The notes beneath the pieces were generated by a model. The model ran no database searches and was not told the origin of the DNA. It was given only the letters and a program-made list of their open reading frames with translations. 64,000 nt of DNA from Haladaptatus sp. DYF46 (GTDB taxonomy: Archaea; Halobacteriota; Halobacteria; Halobacteriales; Haladaptataceae). Shown here one piece after another: positions 8,693 to 17,933 of the stretch. How positions within the stretch are numbered: the first letter of the stretch is position 1; each line of letters begins with the position of its first letter. The translations under genes and the position numbers were made by a program. Where the stretch lies: contig NZ_JAJFAY010000008.1 of the NCBI RefSeq assembly GCF_021083305.1, forward strand, positions 124,001 to 188,000, in the 5' to 3' direction.

Positions 8693-10063
8693 ATGAACGC
8701 GAATTCTTCGAGAAGTTCGCTTGCTGTCCCAGAAGAGGCGATACTCGAATCGTGTGGCGAGACTCCACTTCCAAAACTTGGACTCATTGAACAGGTATGG
8801 GAGACAAATTCGATTCCAGAAAACGAAATCAGCTATCGAGCGGGAGAAGCGTTTGGATCACTCCAACTCGAAGACGTCCCCGACGGAGGCGAGATCGCAC
8901 TCGGCGTTGGAAGCCGTGGCATCGCAAATCTCTCACGCATCGTCACCGGGGTAGTTGCCGAAGCGAAAGACTGTGGTTACGAACCATTCGTATTCCCAGC
9001 GATGGGAAGTCACGGCGGCGCTACTGCGGACGGACAACGCGAGATGCTAGCGGAACTCGGTGTGACAGAAGACGTAATTGGCTGTGAAATCCGGTCGGAC
9101 ATGGATGTCATCGAAGTCGGTCGCACTGCTGATCGAGATGTGCCCGTCGTTGCCGACGCGAATGCGGTCGCGGCCGATGCTATCGTCCCGATAAATCGCA
9201 TTAAGCCACACACGGACTTCGACGGTACGGTCGAAAGCGGTCTCTCGAAGATGCTCGTTATCGGGATGGGAAAACAGCGTGGTGCGAAGATCGCCCACGA
9301 TTGGGCAGTCGATTGGTCCCTCCGAAAAATGATTCCGGAGATAACCGACCAGCTGCTTAACGCCGTACCGGTTGTTGGGGGTGTCGCCATTTTAGAAAAC
9401 CAGCGCGACGAGACCGCGCTTCTCGAAAGTGTTCCTCCGGAAGAGTTCCTTGATCGGGAGGCCGAACTCCTTGAGCGTGCCTACGATGTCATGCCGACAC
9501 TCCCGTTCGACGACATCGATGTGTTAATCCTCGACCGGCAAGGTAAAGATATCAGCGGCCAGGGAATGGATACGAACGTCATCGGTCGCAGACCGTTCGC
9601 GATACAGGAACCAGAACCCGAGATGCCCGACATCAAACGAATTTATACACGCGGAGTGACCGACGTGACGCACGGTAACGCCATGGGCATTGGTTCGGCC
9701 GACTTCATCCACCATGACCTACTCGCGTCAGTGGACATGCCGACGACACTTATCAACGCGCTGACGGCGAGCACCACGAGAGGAGTGCGCCTCCCACCGG
9801 CGGTTGAAACAGATCGTGCCGGGCTCGTCGCTGCACTCTCGACGATCGGCATTATCAGCCCCGAAGAAGTTCGGGTCCTCCGCGCAGCCGACACCATGCA
9901 TCTCCAGCGCTTGTACGCTTCTACCGCGCTCATCGAGGAGGCGCGCGAGCGCGACGACCTCCGGGTCGTCGCGGAACCGGTGCCAATCGCCTTCGATTCC
10001 GGTGACTTCGCTACCCCGACTCCGAATGTGGTGGGTGAGGCTGACGAATCAACCAGTAACTGA
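8693..10063 (+). CDS. LarA-like (DUF2088) protein, lactate-racemase family
   Basis: A 456-residue protein with the LarA N-terminal fold signature: a conserved glycine-rich start of the domain (IALGVGSRGIANLSRIV), FPAMGSHGGATADGQ, and NRIKPHTDFDGTVESGLSKM followed by GMGKQRGA. True lactate racemase binds a nickel-pincer cofactor made by LarB/C/E; none of those genes is in the window, and this divergent branch is mostly annotated only as DUF2088, so racemase activity is not claimed. It may act on another 2-hydroxy acid. It is divergent from the FAH gene and convergent with the next dehydrogenase. Its place in the catabolic island suggests handling of a hydroxy acid product. Confidence 0.75.
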   Translation: MNANSSRSSLAVPEEAILESCGETPLPKLGLIEQVWETNSIPENEISYRAGEAFGSLQLEDVPDGGEIALGVGSRGIANLSRIVTGVVAEAKDCGYEPFVFPAMGSHGGATADGQREMLAELGVTEDVIGCEIRSDMDVIEVGRTADRDVPVVADANAVAADAIVPINRIKPHTDFDGTVESGLSKMLVIGMGKQRGAKIAHDWAVDWSLRKMIPEITDQLLNAVPVVGGVAILENQRDETALLESVPPEEFLDREAELLERAYDVMPTLPFDDIDVLILDRQGKDISGQGMDTNVIGRRPFAIQEPEPEMPDIKRIYTRGVTDVTHGNAMGIGSADFIHHDLLASVDMPTTLINALTASTTRGVRLPPAVETDRAGLVAALSTIGIISPEEVRVLRAADTMHLQRLYASTALIEEARERDDLRVVAEPVPIAFDSGDFATPTPNVVGEADESTSN

Positions 10064-10129
10064 TTTCCTCCGACCTCGTCGCTGCAACGCTGTCAGTCGC
10101 TTTTCAGACCGCACACAGCGTCGAGGTCG

Positions 10130-11278
10130 TTAGATCTCTACTTCGCCGATAGCAACGCGTCGTCCCTCGTCCGAAGACTTGTAACTCGCTTCGGTGAGCT
10201 GGACGCCTCGAGCACCAGCGGCGAAGTCCCAGGGAAACGGCTCATCCTCGACAACGTGACGGATGAACTTCTCCCACTGGAGCTTGAACGCATTCTCGAA
10301 CTCCTGGTTGTTAGGAACCGCCTCCCAGTCCTCGGTAAAATCGTGCTCTTTCGGTGTGTCGGGATTCCACTCGGGCTTGGGCGTTGTGGAATGGGGTTGG
10401 ACTTTGCAGTCTCGCAGTCCAGCAACGGCACTGCCTTCTGTCCCATCGACCTGAATTTCGAGTAGGTCGTCACGGTTCACGCGGACCGTCCACGAGGAAT
10501 TGAGTTGTGCCACGATGTCGTCTTCGAGTTCAATGATTGCGTAGGCTGCATCATCGGCTGTCGCCTCATATGAATCGCCGTTCTCGTCGACGCGCTCAGG
10601 AACGTGGGTCTTCTCGAGACACTGGACGGTCTCAACGCGCCCAAAGAGGTTCTCCAGGACGTAGCTCCAGTGAGAGAACATGTCGTCGATGATTCCTCCT
10701 CCATCCTCTGCTCGGTAGTTCCATGAAGGACGCTGTGCGGGTTGGATCTGTCCGGTGAACACCCAGTATCCAAACTCGACACGAACCGAGAGAATGTCAC
10801 CGAAGAAGTCCTGGTCGATGAGCCGTTGGAGTTTCACCAATCCGGGGAGCCAGAGTTTGTCCTGAACGATCCCGTGCTTAATATTACTTTGCTCTGCCGC
10901 TCGGGCAACCTCGATTGCGGTGTCGAGGTTGCCAGCCAGCGGTTTCTCACAGTAGACGTCCTTCCCGGCTTCGATAGCTTTCAGGAGGGCGTCGGGCCGC
11001 CGTGGAGTAATCTGGGAGTCGAAGTAAATCTCGTCGTCGCCGTCGAGACACGTTTCCAGGTCGGGATCAGCGGTCCAGCGCTCAACACCGTGTTTTTTGC
11101 TTAATCTTCGGAGTTTGCGTTCGTCCCGCCCGACCAATATCGGATCCGGCATTACCCGCTCCCCGTTGGATAGTTCGACCCCGCCGTTCTCGCGGATCGC
11201 CAAAATCGAGCGGATGAGATGTTGATTCGTTCCCATTCGACCTGTCACGCCGTTCATGATGATGCCAATCTCTTGCAT
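10130..11278 (-). CDS. Gfo/Idh/MocA-family oxidoreductase
   Basis: A 382-residue NAD(P)-dependent dehydrogenase of the glucose-fructose/inositol dehydrogenase family. The N-terminal Rossmann start is IGIIMNGVTGRMGTNQH, an unusual form of the GxGxxG loop. The family hallmark EKP occurs in DVYCEKPLAGN, and a C-terminal alpha/beta substrate domain starts near FGDILSVRVEFGYWV. Such enzymes oxidise sugar or polyol hydroxyls, often at C1, C2 or C3. It is divergent from a second family member (11452) with about 170 bases between the starts, and the two proteins are only distantly alike, so they are probably not redundant. The substrate cannot be read from the sequence. Confidence 0.85.
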   Translation of the reverse strand: MQEIGIIMNGVTGRMGTNQHLIRSILAIRENGGVELSNGERVMPDPILVGRDERKLRRLSKKHGVERWTADPDLETCLDGDDEIYFDSQITPRRPDALLKAIEAGKDVYCEKPLAGNLDTAIEVARAAEQSNIKHGIVQDKLWLPGLVKLQRLIDQDFFGDILSVRVEFGYWVFTGQIQPAQRPSWNYRAEDGGGIIDDMFSHWSYVLENLFGRVETVQCLEKTHVPERVDENGDSYEATADDAAYAIIELEDDIVAQLNSSWTVRVNRDDLLEIQVDGTEGSAVAGLRDCKVQPHSTTPKPEWNPDTPKEHDFTEDWEAVPNNQEFENAFKLQWEKFIRHVVEDEPFPWDFAAGARGVQLTEASYKSSDEGRRVAIGEVEI

Positions 11279-11423
11279 AGGGCTAGTACGTCATAGGAGA
11301 CTCCCATTTCAACCTATAAGGATATTTTGGTAGTTGAATTTATCGTTAGTGTTGTCTGTTCTCGTGGATGGTTCGAGCGAACGATTTATTCGCATTTTTC
11401 GCCATTGCCTACAACCATAATTT

Positions 11424-11430
11424 TTTATAA
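11424..11430 (+). promoter_or_regulatory. TATA box for the second Gfo/Idh/MocA gene
   Basis: TTTATAA ends 22 bases before the ATG at 11452, consistent with a leaderless transcript. Confidence 0.45.
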
Positions 11431-11451
11431 TGTGTCGTTTGACTCGAATGT

Positions 11452-12558
11452 ATGGGTGTAAACATCGGTTACGTTGGTATCGACCACCATCATCGCGACC
11501 CGTACTTTGCTGTTGCAAGTGAACTCGACGCTACTATCACCGCAGTCTGCGAACCCGGACGCAGAGTGGACGTCGACAGTATCACTGCTATGGATGAGCG
11601 GCCCGACGAAGTCACTACAGAGGGACAGAACGTTACTGACCTCGTAGCCGGCGCGGCAGTATACGAGAATCCACACGAGCTTGTTGCCGACAATAGCATC
11701 GACGTCGTTTGGATCACGTATCGGAGCAGTGAGACACCAGCAATCATTGAAAGCGCTGTCGAGAACGGGGTCCACGTGATTAGTGAGAAACCAATAGCAC
11801 GGACGGCCGCAGACCTCGAAGACATTGCCCAGCAGGCAAATGATATTGGTGTCACCGTCGCACCGACGATGTACTACCGACGGAATCCGATTGCGATGGA
11901 ACTCCGCGACAAGGTTCAAGACGGCTTCTTTGGTGACATCTGGACCGTCGATGGCCGGTTCAACGCTAGTCAGCTCTCCAATCGAAACACCGACCACTAT
12001 ATCTATGACCGGGAGACAAGTCGTGGTGGTGCCCTCCAGTGGATCGGTCCCCATTGGGTCGATATCATACCGTGGATTCTCGATGATCCCATCACACGGG
12101 TCAACGCTGAGTTCCACGAAGCGGCGGAGGCCGATGTAGAAGCCGGGGCGGTGCTCCAATTCGAGACGCGCAGCGGAACCCTCGGCACATATCACACTGG
12201 CTATTATTTGAACGACCGTGGTAAGGACACTCATCTCGGGATATATGGAACCGACGCACAAGCGCTGACGGCGCTGCACCACGATTCACTCCAACACGAA
12301 CCAACGGTACCGCTCGAAATCACGTCCGATAACTCGGATTGGACGGCCGCCCCAACACGGACCACCGAATTCGAGTTCTCCTACGACCGTTTTTCGGAGT
12401 GGGGTGATTTCGTCCAAGACTACTTCGAGGCGTACTTCGAGGGATACGAAACCGGCGACGTCCCCGCGACGGTCGACGATGCTGTCCAACTGCTCCGAGT
12501 TCTCGACGCAGCGTACGAGTCTGGCGAACAGGGTAGTTGGGTCGAAGTCGTGGACTGA
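11452..12558 (+). CDS. Gfo/Idh/MocA-family oxidoreductase (second copy)
   Basis: A 368-residue dehydrogenase. NAD-binding start MGVNIGYVGIDHHHRDPYF, EKP motif in VISEKPIARTAADLED, and a C-terminal domain with GGALQWIGPHWVD (the conserved Gly-Gly followed by a helix carrying His and Asp, typical of family active sites). It is transcribed away from the first family member and followed by the IclR regulator on the same strand after about 180 bases with its own TATA box. In 3-keto-glycoside metabolism this family supplies the intracellular reductase or oxidase step, which would fit the secreted DUF1080-containing proteins downstream; that link is inference. Confidence 0.85.
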   Translation: MGVNIGYVGIDHHHRDPYFAVASELDATITAVCEPGRRVDVDSITAMDERPDEVTTEGQNVTDLVAGAAVYENPHELVADNSIDVVWITYRSSETPAIIESAVENGVHVISEKPIARTAADLEDIAQQANDIGVTVAPTMYYRRNPIAMELRDKVQDGFFGDIWTVDGRFNASQLSNRNTDHYIYDRETSRGGALQWIGPHWVDIIPWILDDPITRVNAEFHEAAEADVEAGAVLQFETRSGTLGTYHTGYYLNDRGKDTHLGIYGTDAQALTALHHDSLQHEPTVPLEITSDNSDWTAAPTRTTEFEFSYDRFSEWGDFVQDYFEAYFEGYETGDVPATVDDAVQLLRVLDAAYESGEQGSWVEVVD

Positions 12559-12712
12559 ATGCCTCGGTAGTTCACTAACCATCAAGCGATTATCCAAGGT
12601 TATCTTACTTGCTAGCGATGTGGTCTGCCATCACGGCGTGCCCATCGGTCACTCTAATCGGAATATAGTGATGATAAAGTCTGCTGAAGAGAGGCATTCA
12701 CTCATGCTGAAC

Positions 12713-12720
12713 TTTATATA
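12713..12720 (+). promoter_or_regulatory. TATA box for the IclR regulator
   Basis: TTTATATA lies 22-30 bases before the ATG at 12743, fitting leaderless transcription. Confidence 0.55.
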
Positions 12721-12742
12721 GGACCTCATTGAATTACCAGTT

Positions 12743-13510
12743 ATGACAGACAAAAGCGAATCAAATACGCTCCAAACGACCGCAACTTCGATAGAGATAC
12801 TCTCAATTCTCGAGAAGGTAGACAGAGCCAGAGTCTCGGAGATCGCAGAACGGATGGACCGGCCTAAGAGCACAGTTCACGGTCACCTCACCACATTAGC
12901 GGAAAAAGAGTTCGTGATACAGCGTGGAGATTTTTACTTACTCGGCCCTGAACTTCTCCGGCTGGGAAATCATGTTCGGACGCGCGAAGATGGATATGTT
13001 CTAGCGCGCGAGTTCACCGACCGGCTGTTCGAGGAGGTTGAACTCCGGTCGATCTTCGCCGTTGAGATGGGCGGCAAAGCCGTCTTTATTCATACCACAT
13101 CAGGTAACAAGATGGGCTGGACGCACGAACAGTTGGGAAATCGCCTTCATCTGCACAACACCGGGGTCGGAAAGGCTATACTCGCCGAATTACCGGATTT
13201 ACAAATTGAACGGATCTTGGATAAGTGGGGACAGCCCAAGGAGACCGAGAACACAATTACCGACCGGGAGTCATTGTTTGCAGAAATCGAAGAGATTCGC
13301 AATCAGGGCTATGCCGTTAACAATGCGGAGAATTTTCGGGAACTGTACGGCATTGGAGTAGCGGCGACCAAGCAGACAGGTGGCGTCATTGGTGGGTTCA
13401 GTGTTACTGGACCGGAGCACTCGATTACCGGAGGAGAACAAGAAGCTGAACTTGCAAACGTAGTTACGAAGATAGTCAGCGAATTTGAACTCGAACTCGC
13501 ATTAGCGTAA
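12743..13510 (+). CDS. IclR-family transcriptional regulator
   Basis: A 255-residue regulator. An N-terminal winged helix (about residues 8-65: ATSIEILSILEKVDRARVSEIA then RPKSTVHGHLTTLAEKEFV) is followed by the IclR effector-binding domain (about 80-255) with HTTSGNKMGWTHEQLGNRLHLHNTGVGKAIL and GYAVNNAENFRELYGIGVA. Haloarchaeal IclR proteins commonly control sugar or aromatic-acid catabolism in response to a small carboxylate bound in the C-terminal domain. Position between the dehydrogenase/dehydratase genes and the ABC importer makes it the obvious local regulator of the island. No operator could be defined by eye. Confidence 0.92.
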   Translation: MTDKSESNTLQTTATSIEILSILEKVDRARVSEIAERMDRPKSTVHGHLTTLAEKEFVIQRGDFYLLGPELLRLGNHVRTREDGYVLAREFTDRLFEEVELRSIFAVEMGGKAVFIHTTSGNKMGWTHEQLGNRLHLHNTGVGKAILAELPDLQIERILDKWGQPKETENTITDRESLFAEIEEIRNQGYAVNNAENFRELYGIGVAATKQTGGVIGGFSVTGPEHSITGGEQEAELANVVTKIVSEFELELALA

Positions 13511-13792
13511 CTTCCATACTAGAGTTTCTCCGAATAAGGAGTCGATATATTCGAACTATATATACTATTACCCGAGCGTTACAACCATAGTTTTGTAACA
13601 ACCTGTGAGTTATTCACATGCTGAGCGAAATAACAGCAGATATCCATTCGAAATGGCCGAATTATTTAAATACTATTCGGATAAATTACATGAAATACAA
13701 CGGCGTACGAGATCCACAAGAACAAGTCGCAGTATAACCAACAACAGAGATACACAATGATTTTTATACAATGAGACAGAATGAAGTGCCAT

Positions 13793-15013
13793 ATGTCCGA
13801 CCGAGACCAGAGTGCGGCAGAGGAACAGCTAGTTGACGATCTCGACAACGTACTTCCAGGGAGTGTTGATCGTCGAAAGTTCTTACATGGGTCTCTAGGT
13901 TCACTCGGTGCCATGATGTTGGCTGGCTGTACCGACGGCGGCGGCAATAACCAGTCTACAAAGAATGGTGGAGACGGCTCAAAGGCGACCTTTACAACGC
14001 CTTGGAAGAAAGAGCCTTCGTGGGGCTACACGCACGTAGCTGCAGGTAAAGGATACTGGAAAGATGCCGGCGTACCCAACGTCAACGCGACACGGGGGAA
14101 CGGTTCAGATACAGAAGCACAAAACATTGGTGTCGGGAACAAGGCTATGGGTATAAGTTCCCTAACGACTGCGCTGAGCGTCTACCCGAAGACGCAAGAT
14201 ACCGAGGCGCTGAACATGTCCATTATGGGCCTAGCTCGGGGACGACCACTTCTGTCGCTAATCTGGCGGAAGGATCAGATGAAGGATAGAACAGATCTCG
14301 CTGGAAAGACAATGTTAGCAGCTTCGGGATTCGCAGCGGCAACCTCGGAGGTCTATCCAAACCTCATCAATGTAGACCCAAGCAAGGTGACTATCGAAGA
14401 GGGAACAGAGGAGGTCGCTGCCCCGAAACTCTCGAATAACCAGGTACAGGCCATCTGGGGGTCTATCGACTTGTACCCCAGTTATCAAAAGCAGGTCGAT
14501 GCCGAACTTGGTGTAACTCCATTGACTACCTTCGGTGCGTTTCCAGGGTTCCCAATCTGGGTCAACAATAACTGGTTTAAGAATAAGGAGAACAACGTCG
14601 AGTTCGTCTCGAATATGTTAACGGGGTATTTCAAGGCTCTCAAGTGGGGTCTAATAAATCAAACAAAATATCTTGACTACCTTAAGTCGGAGGTAAACCC
14701 CAATCTTCGGACTTGGACCAAAGAGGAACTTGTGGGCCAGCATTCAGTCACTTGTGCCCAGGCAGTCACGTTGGACATGAAGGAAAACGGACTCGGTTAC
14801 TTTACTGAGGACAATATCTCCTACGTACTCGACAATACCGCCTCTGCGCTGGTCGACAATCCTGACGCGCTCCCGAATGCGAGTGACCTTGTCGACATGC
14901 AAGCGTACGAGAAATCGGAGAAGGTGAAATTCTCCAACAAGGAGTGGAATCAGCTTAGTGAGAACGCAGGCGAGATCTGGTCCATCTTCAAAAAGGCCGA
15001 ATCCAACAACTGA
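13793..15013 (+). CDS. ABC importer substrate-binding lipoprotein (TauA/NMT1-like)
   Basis: A solute-binding protein of about 406 residues. It has a twin-arginine pair (DRRKFLHG, residues 26-33) and a lipobox LAGC with Cys46, so it should be Tat-exported and lipid-anchored outside the membrane. After a Gly/Asn linker the mature domain starts PWKKEPSWGYTHVAAGKGYWKDAGV, the pattern of the taurine/nitrate/thiamine-precursor (NMT1/THI5-like) binding proteins. Start MSDRDQ at 13793 is preferred to an in-frame ATG 12 bases upstream. It heads the operon with the ATPase and two permeases. The ligand is probably a small organic anion, but cannot be fixed from sequence. Confidence 0.88.
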   Translation: MSDRDQSAAEEQLVDDLDNVLPGSVDRRKFLHGSLGSLGAMMLAGCTDGGGNNQSTKNGGDGSKATFTTPWKKEPSWGYTHVAAGKGYWKDAGVPNVNATRGNGSDTEAQNIGVGNKAMGISSLTTALSVYPKTQDTEALNMSIMGLARGRPLLSLIWRKDQMKDRTDLAGKTMLAASGFAAATSEVYPNLINVDPSKVTIEEGTEEVAAPKLSNNQVQAIWGSIDLYPSYQKQVDAELGVTPLTTFGAFPGFPIWVNNNWFKNKENNVEFVSNMLTGYFKALKWGLINQTKYLDYLKSEVNPNLRTWTKEELVGQHSVTCAQAVTLDMKENGLGYFTEDNISYVLDNTASALVDNPDALPNASDLVDMQAYEKSEKVKFSNKEWNQLSENAGEIWSIFKKAESNN

Positions 15014-15192
15014 ATGAAACTAGTCGACCTCGGACTGCCTGTCGATATTGGGTTCACTCGTCCTTCCCGAAGCGTGAACGAAACTGAGGAAAGTAATAGC
15101 ACACCATAGCACCACGAAACACCCACAAACAGAGTACAGATGATTACAACAGTTACCTTTAATAATTCGGCACCCAACGCTATCGATAGAAA

Positions 15193-16035
15193 ATGAGTAA
15201 CGAGATAGCGGAAAATTCCACAGACGGTGCGGAAGCTACCTCGGAGTGCATGATACAGTACGATGATATCCAAAAAGTGTACGGAACCGATTTGGCTGAA
15301 GAATCGGTGACTGCACTTCAGGACATCGACCTCAACGTGGAGCACGGCGAGTTCGTCTCTGTCGTCGGTCCATCAGGTTGTGGGAAGTCAACACTCTTAC
15401 ACTTAGCCGCTGGAATTTTAGAACCCACGGATGGTTCTGTCAACATAAATGGCACAAGTGTCCAAAGTCCACAGCACCAGCGAAAGGAGGTAGGACTTGT
15501 TTTCCAGCACCCCGTCGCACTAGAGTGGCGCAATGTTCGAAAGAACATCATGCTCCCCGTCCAAATCCTGAAAGAGAATGGTGCTATCGACGGAAACATG
15601 GACGAGTATCGAGAGCGTGCCGACGAACTCATCTCGCTCGTAGGACTCAAGGGATTCGGTGATTCGTATCCGAACGAACTCTCCGGAGGAATGCAACAGC
15701 GCGTGACAATCAGTCAAGCACTCATCTACAATCCGTCGGTCCTTCTGATGGATGAGCCCTTTGGATCGTTGGATGCAATGACAAAAGACGAGTTGAATCT
15801 CGAACTGCTACGGATTTGGCGAGAGACAGAAAAGACAATCCTATTCATTACCCACGATCTCGACGAAGCTGTGTTCCTTTCCGATCGGGTTGTTGTTCTC
15901 TCACCGCGTCCGGGAGAAGTAGTCGACGATATCGAGATAGATCTGGAACGACCCCGAAATGAGGAAACAAGAGCAACCGAACGCTTCGTTGAATTATCAA
16001 CTAAAATACACCAACACTTCAAGAGTTTAAAATGA
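15193..16035 (+). CDS. ABC importer ATPase (SsuB/TauB/NrtD-like)
   Basis: A 280-residue ATP-binding subunit driving import by the flanking permeases. Walker A GPSGCGKST, Q-loop VFQHPVALEWRNVRKN, signature LSGGMQQR, Walker B VLLMDEPFGSLDA and H-loop FITHDLDEAV are all intact. The length is close to the SsuB/TauB type, with a short N-terminal extension. Its stop codon overlaps the start of the first permease (ATGA at 16032-16035), so the two are translationally coupled. Confidence 0.95.
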   Translation: MSNEIAENSTDGAEATSECMIQYDDIQKVYGTDLAEESVTALQDIDLNVEHGEFVSVVGPSGCGKSTLLHLAAGILEPTDGSVNINGTSVQSPQHQRKEVGLVFQHPVALEWRNVRKNIMLPVQILKENGAIDGNMDEYRERADELISLVGLKGFGDSYPNELSGGMQQRVTISQALIYNPSVLLMDEPFGSLDAMTKDELNLELLRIWRETEKTILFITHDLDEAVFLSDRVVVLSPRPGEVVDDIEIDLERPRNEETRATERFVELSTKIHQHFKSLK

Positions 16036-16880
16036 TTGGGAGCGTAGTTAGGAAATTGGGACTGAACAGCTCGGACAGACGATGGTATAGCATCGATAAT
16101 ACTCGTGCAACACGCTGGGGCCTGTCAGGATTAGGCATTGTCCTGTTACTCGTATTCTGGGAAGGAGCGACAACCTTCCTGGCACTCAATCCGAAGTACT
16201 TCCCAGGACCGATCGATGTCGTGAATGAACTAACGCGAATTTGGTCAGCGATCACATTCGTGCTGCCTAAAACATTATCCGCAGCTTTTGTGGGGTATTT
16301 CATCGCTCTGGGATTGTCGATTGTTATCGCGATCCCGTTAGTATCGAACGAGCGGTTGTTAAACGCCCTCATGCCATTCATCGTGGGAATCAACACAGTT
16401 CCACGAATAGCACTGACACCCCTTGTTATCTATTGGGTGAGTTTCGTTACCGTTTCTGGGTTGTCAATGGCAAATTACGTCATGGCCGTCTGGGTATCTT
16501 TCTTTCCCATGCTGATTGCTGCTATCGACGGATTTAGTGATATCGACGAGTCAACAAAGAATATGCTTGAAATTTACGGATCGACGACGTGGCAAGAGTT
16601 CAAATACGTCCGATTACGAAATGGACTGCCATTCATCTTCGACGGGATGAAAATCGGATTTATACTGGCGATGATCGGGGCCGTCGTCGGTGAGTTCGTC
16701 AGTGGAACACCCGGAATCGGATCGATGGCGGCCTCGGCAATTGGCCGCACGAACATTTCACGCGCGTTCGCTATCGTCCTCATTCTGGGATTCATTAGCA
16801 CTGGTGTCGTACTCGCCGTATATATTATCGAGAGCAGAGTCATCTTCTGGAAAGATTCCTCAATAATGGGGGAGAGCTAA
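16032..16880 (+). CDS. ABC importer permease (TauC/SsuC-like), first
   Basis: A 282-residue inner subunit with about six membrane segments and the BPD_transp_1 coupling loop: EIYGSTTWQEFKYVRLRNGLPFIFDGMKIG (E-x7-11-GA/S pattern) and then FVSGTPGIGSM. Overlaps the ATPase stop by 4 bases and is followed after one base by the second permease, so all three form one operon. Two different permeases imply a heterodimeric channel, unlike most bacterial TauC homodimers. Confidence 0.92.
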   Translation: MIGSVVRKLGLNSSDRRWYSIDNTRATRWGLSGLGIVLLLVFWEGATTFLALNPKYFPGPIDVVNELTRIWSAITFVLPKTLSAAFVGYFIALGLSIVIAIPLVSNERLLNALMPFIVGINTVPRIALTPLVIYWVSFVTVSGLSMANYVMAVWVSFFPMLIAAIDGFSDIDESTKNMLEIYGSTTWQEFKYVRLRNGLPFIFDGMKIGFILAMIGAVVGEFVSGTPGIGSMAASAIGRTNISRAFAIVLILGFISTGVVLAVYIIESRVIFWKDSSIMGES

Positions 16881-16881
16881 T

Positions 16882-17751
16882 ATGTCGATGCGTCCGGATC
16901 GACGATTCTGGCAAGCACAACGGTGGATAAAGCGACGGCTTCCGACCGTTGCCGCGGGCATCGTGATGCTCCTCCTCTGGGAAGGAACAGCCCTCGTTAT
17001 CGACAACAACCGCATCTTCGCCAGTACATCGTACACGAGACAGCAACTGATGGCTCAAATCGACACTGTCTCGATCAAAGTTACGGAAACGTTCACGTCA
17101 GTCGTGGTTGCTTTCATCCTTGCTACCGTCATAGGAATTGTCCTTGGCGTCGTCATCGCTGAAATATTCACCATCCGACAGATGTCGATGCCGTTGATAA
17201 TTTTCGCATACGCAGTGCCTCACCCGGTATTAGCACCGATGTTCGTCATCTGGTTTCTCGTCGGTAGCGATATCGTTTTGTTCACATTTACTGGCCCCTC
17301 GGCCTATCTCTTCGGATCCGTTACGGCACAACAGGCCCAACAGGTAATTGGGATCAATGGTGTCACGGCGTTCGGAGCCTGGGTCGGGTTCTTCCCAGTG
17401 TTTATCAACACAATCACTGGAATGAACGAGCTCGAAGAGCGGTTCGAGCACCTCGGCACCGTGCTCGGAGCAACGCGGTGGCAGATGGTGAAGTACTTTC
17501 GATTCTGGCGAGCTCTCCCGAATATCACGAGCAGCATAAAATCGACCGTCCAGCTTTCCATTGTGGGAGTCATCGTCGCAGAGTTCATCGCGTCCTCTCA
17601 GGGCATCGGTTACCAGATCGTCTTAGCCTGGAAGAACGCCGACCTCGGCTACATGTTTGGCGTTGTTCTCGTCATCATGCTGGGGTCCTACCTTTTCTAC
17701 CAGGCCGTTGTGTGGACGTTGAAAGTCGTAACTCCCCCAGGATCGGTTTGA
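16882..17751 (+). CDS. ABC importer permease (TauC/SsuC-like), second
   Basis: A 289-residue permease paralogous to the preceding one: six predicted helices, the coupling loop EHLGTVLGATRWQMVKYFRFW, and the late FIASSQGIGYQIVLAW. It starts one base after the first permease stops. Carries an extended first periplasmic-side loop. It completes the importer; downstream, an amidohydrolase gene has its own promoter. Confidence 0.92.
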   Translation: MSMRPDRRFWQAQRWIKRRLPTVAAGIVMLLLWEGTALVIDNNRIFASTSYTRQQLMAQIDTVSIKVTETFTSVVVAFILATVIGIVLGVVIAEIFTIRQMSMPLIIFAYAVPHPVLAPMFVIWFLVGSDIVLFTFTGPSAYLFGSVTAQQAQQVIGINGVTAFGAWVGFFPVFINTITGMNELEERFEHLGTVLGATRWQMVKYFRFWRALPNITSSIKSTVQLSIVGVIVAEFIASSQGIGYQIVLAWKNADLGYMFGVVLVIMLGSYLFYQAVVWTLKVVTPPGSV

Positions 17752-17902
17752 TTCACCGAGACGAACTCCGACTTTTAAGCGTTTGTCGTGCCCGAACAAT
17801 AAAATCTCGACATCGAATGGCGAGTTGTAGGACAACAATTTTTGTGCCGCGACCAGTTGGTAAACAACAGTCTGATGATTGATGTGGGTATCTTCACGAT
17901 AC

Positions 17903-17910
17903 ATTTATTA
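17903..17910 (+). promoter_or_regulatory. TATA box for the amidohydrolase
   Basis: ATTTATTA about 25-30 bases before the ATG at 17934; the spacing supports that ATG rather than the upstream TTG as start. Confidence 0.5.
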
Positions 17911-17933
17911 CGACGTGAAGGTTGACTATTTCT

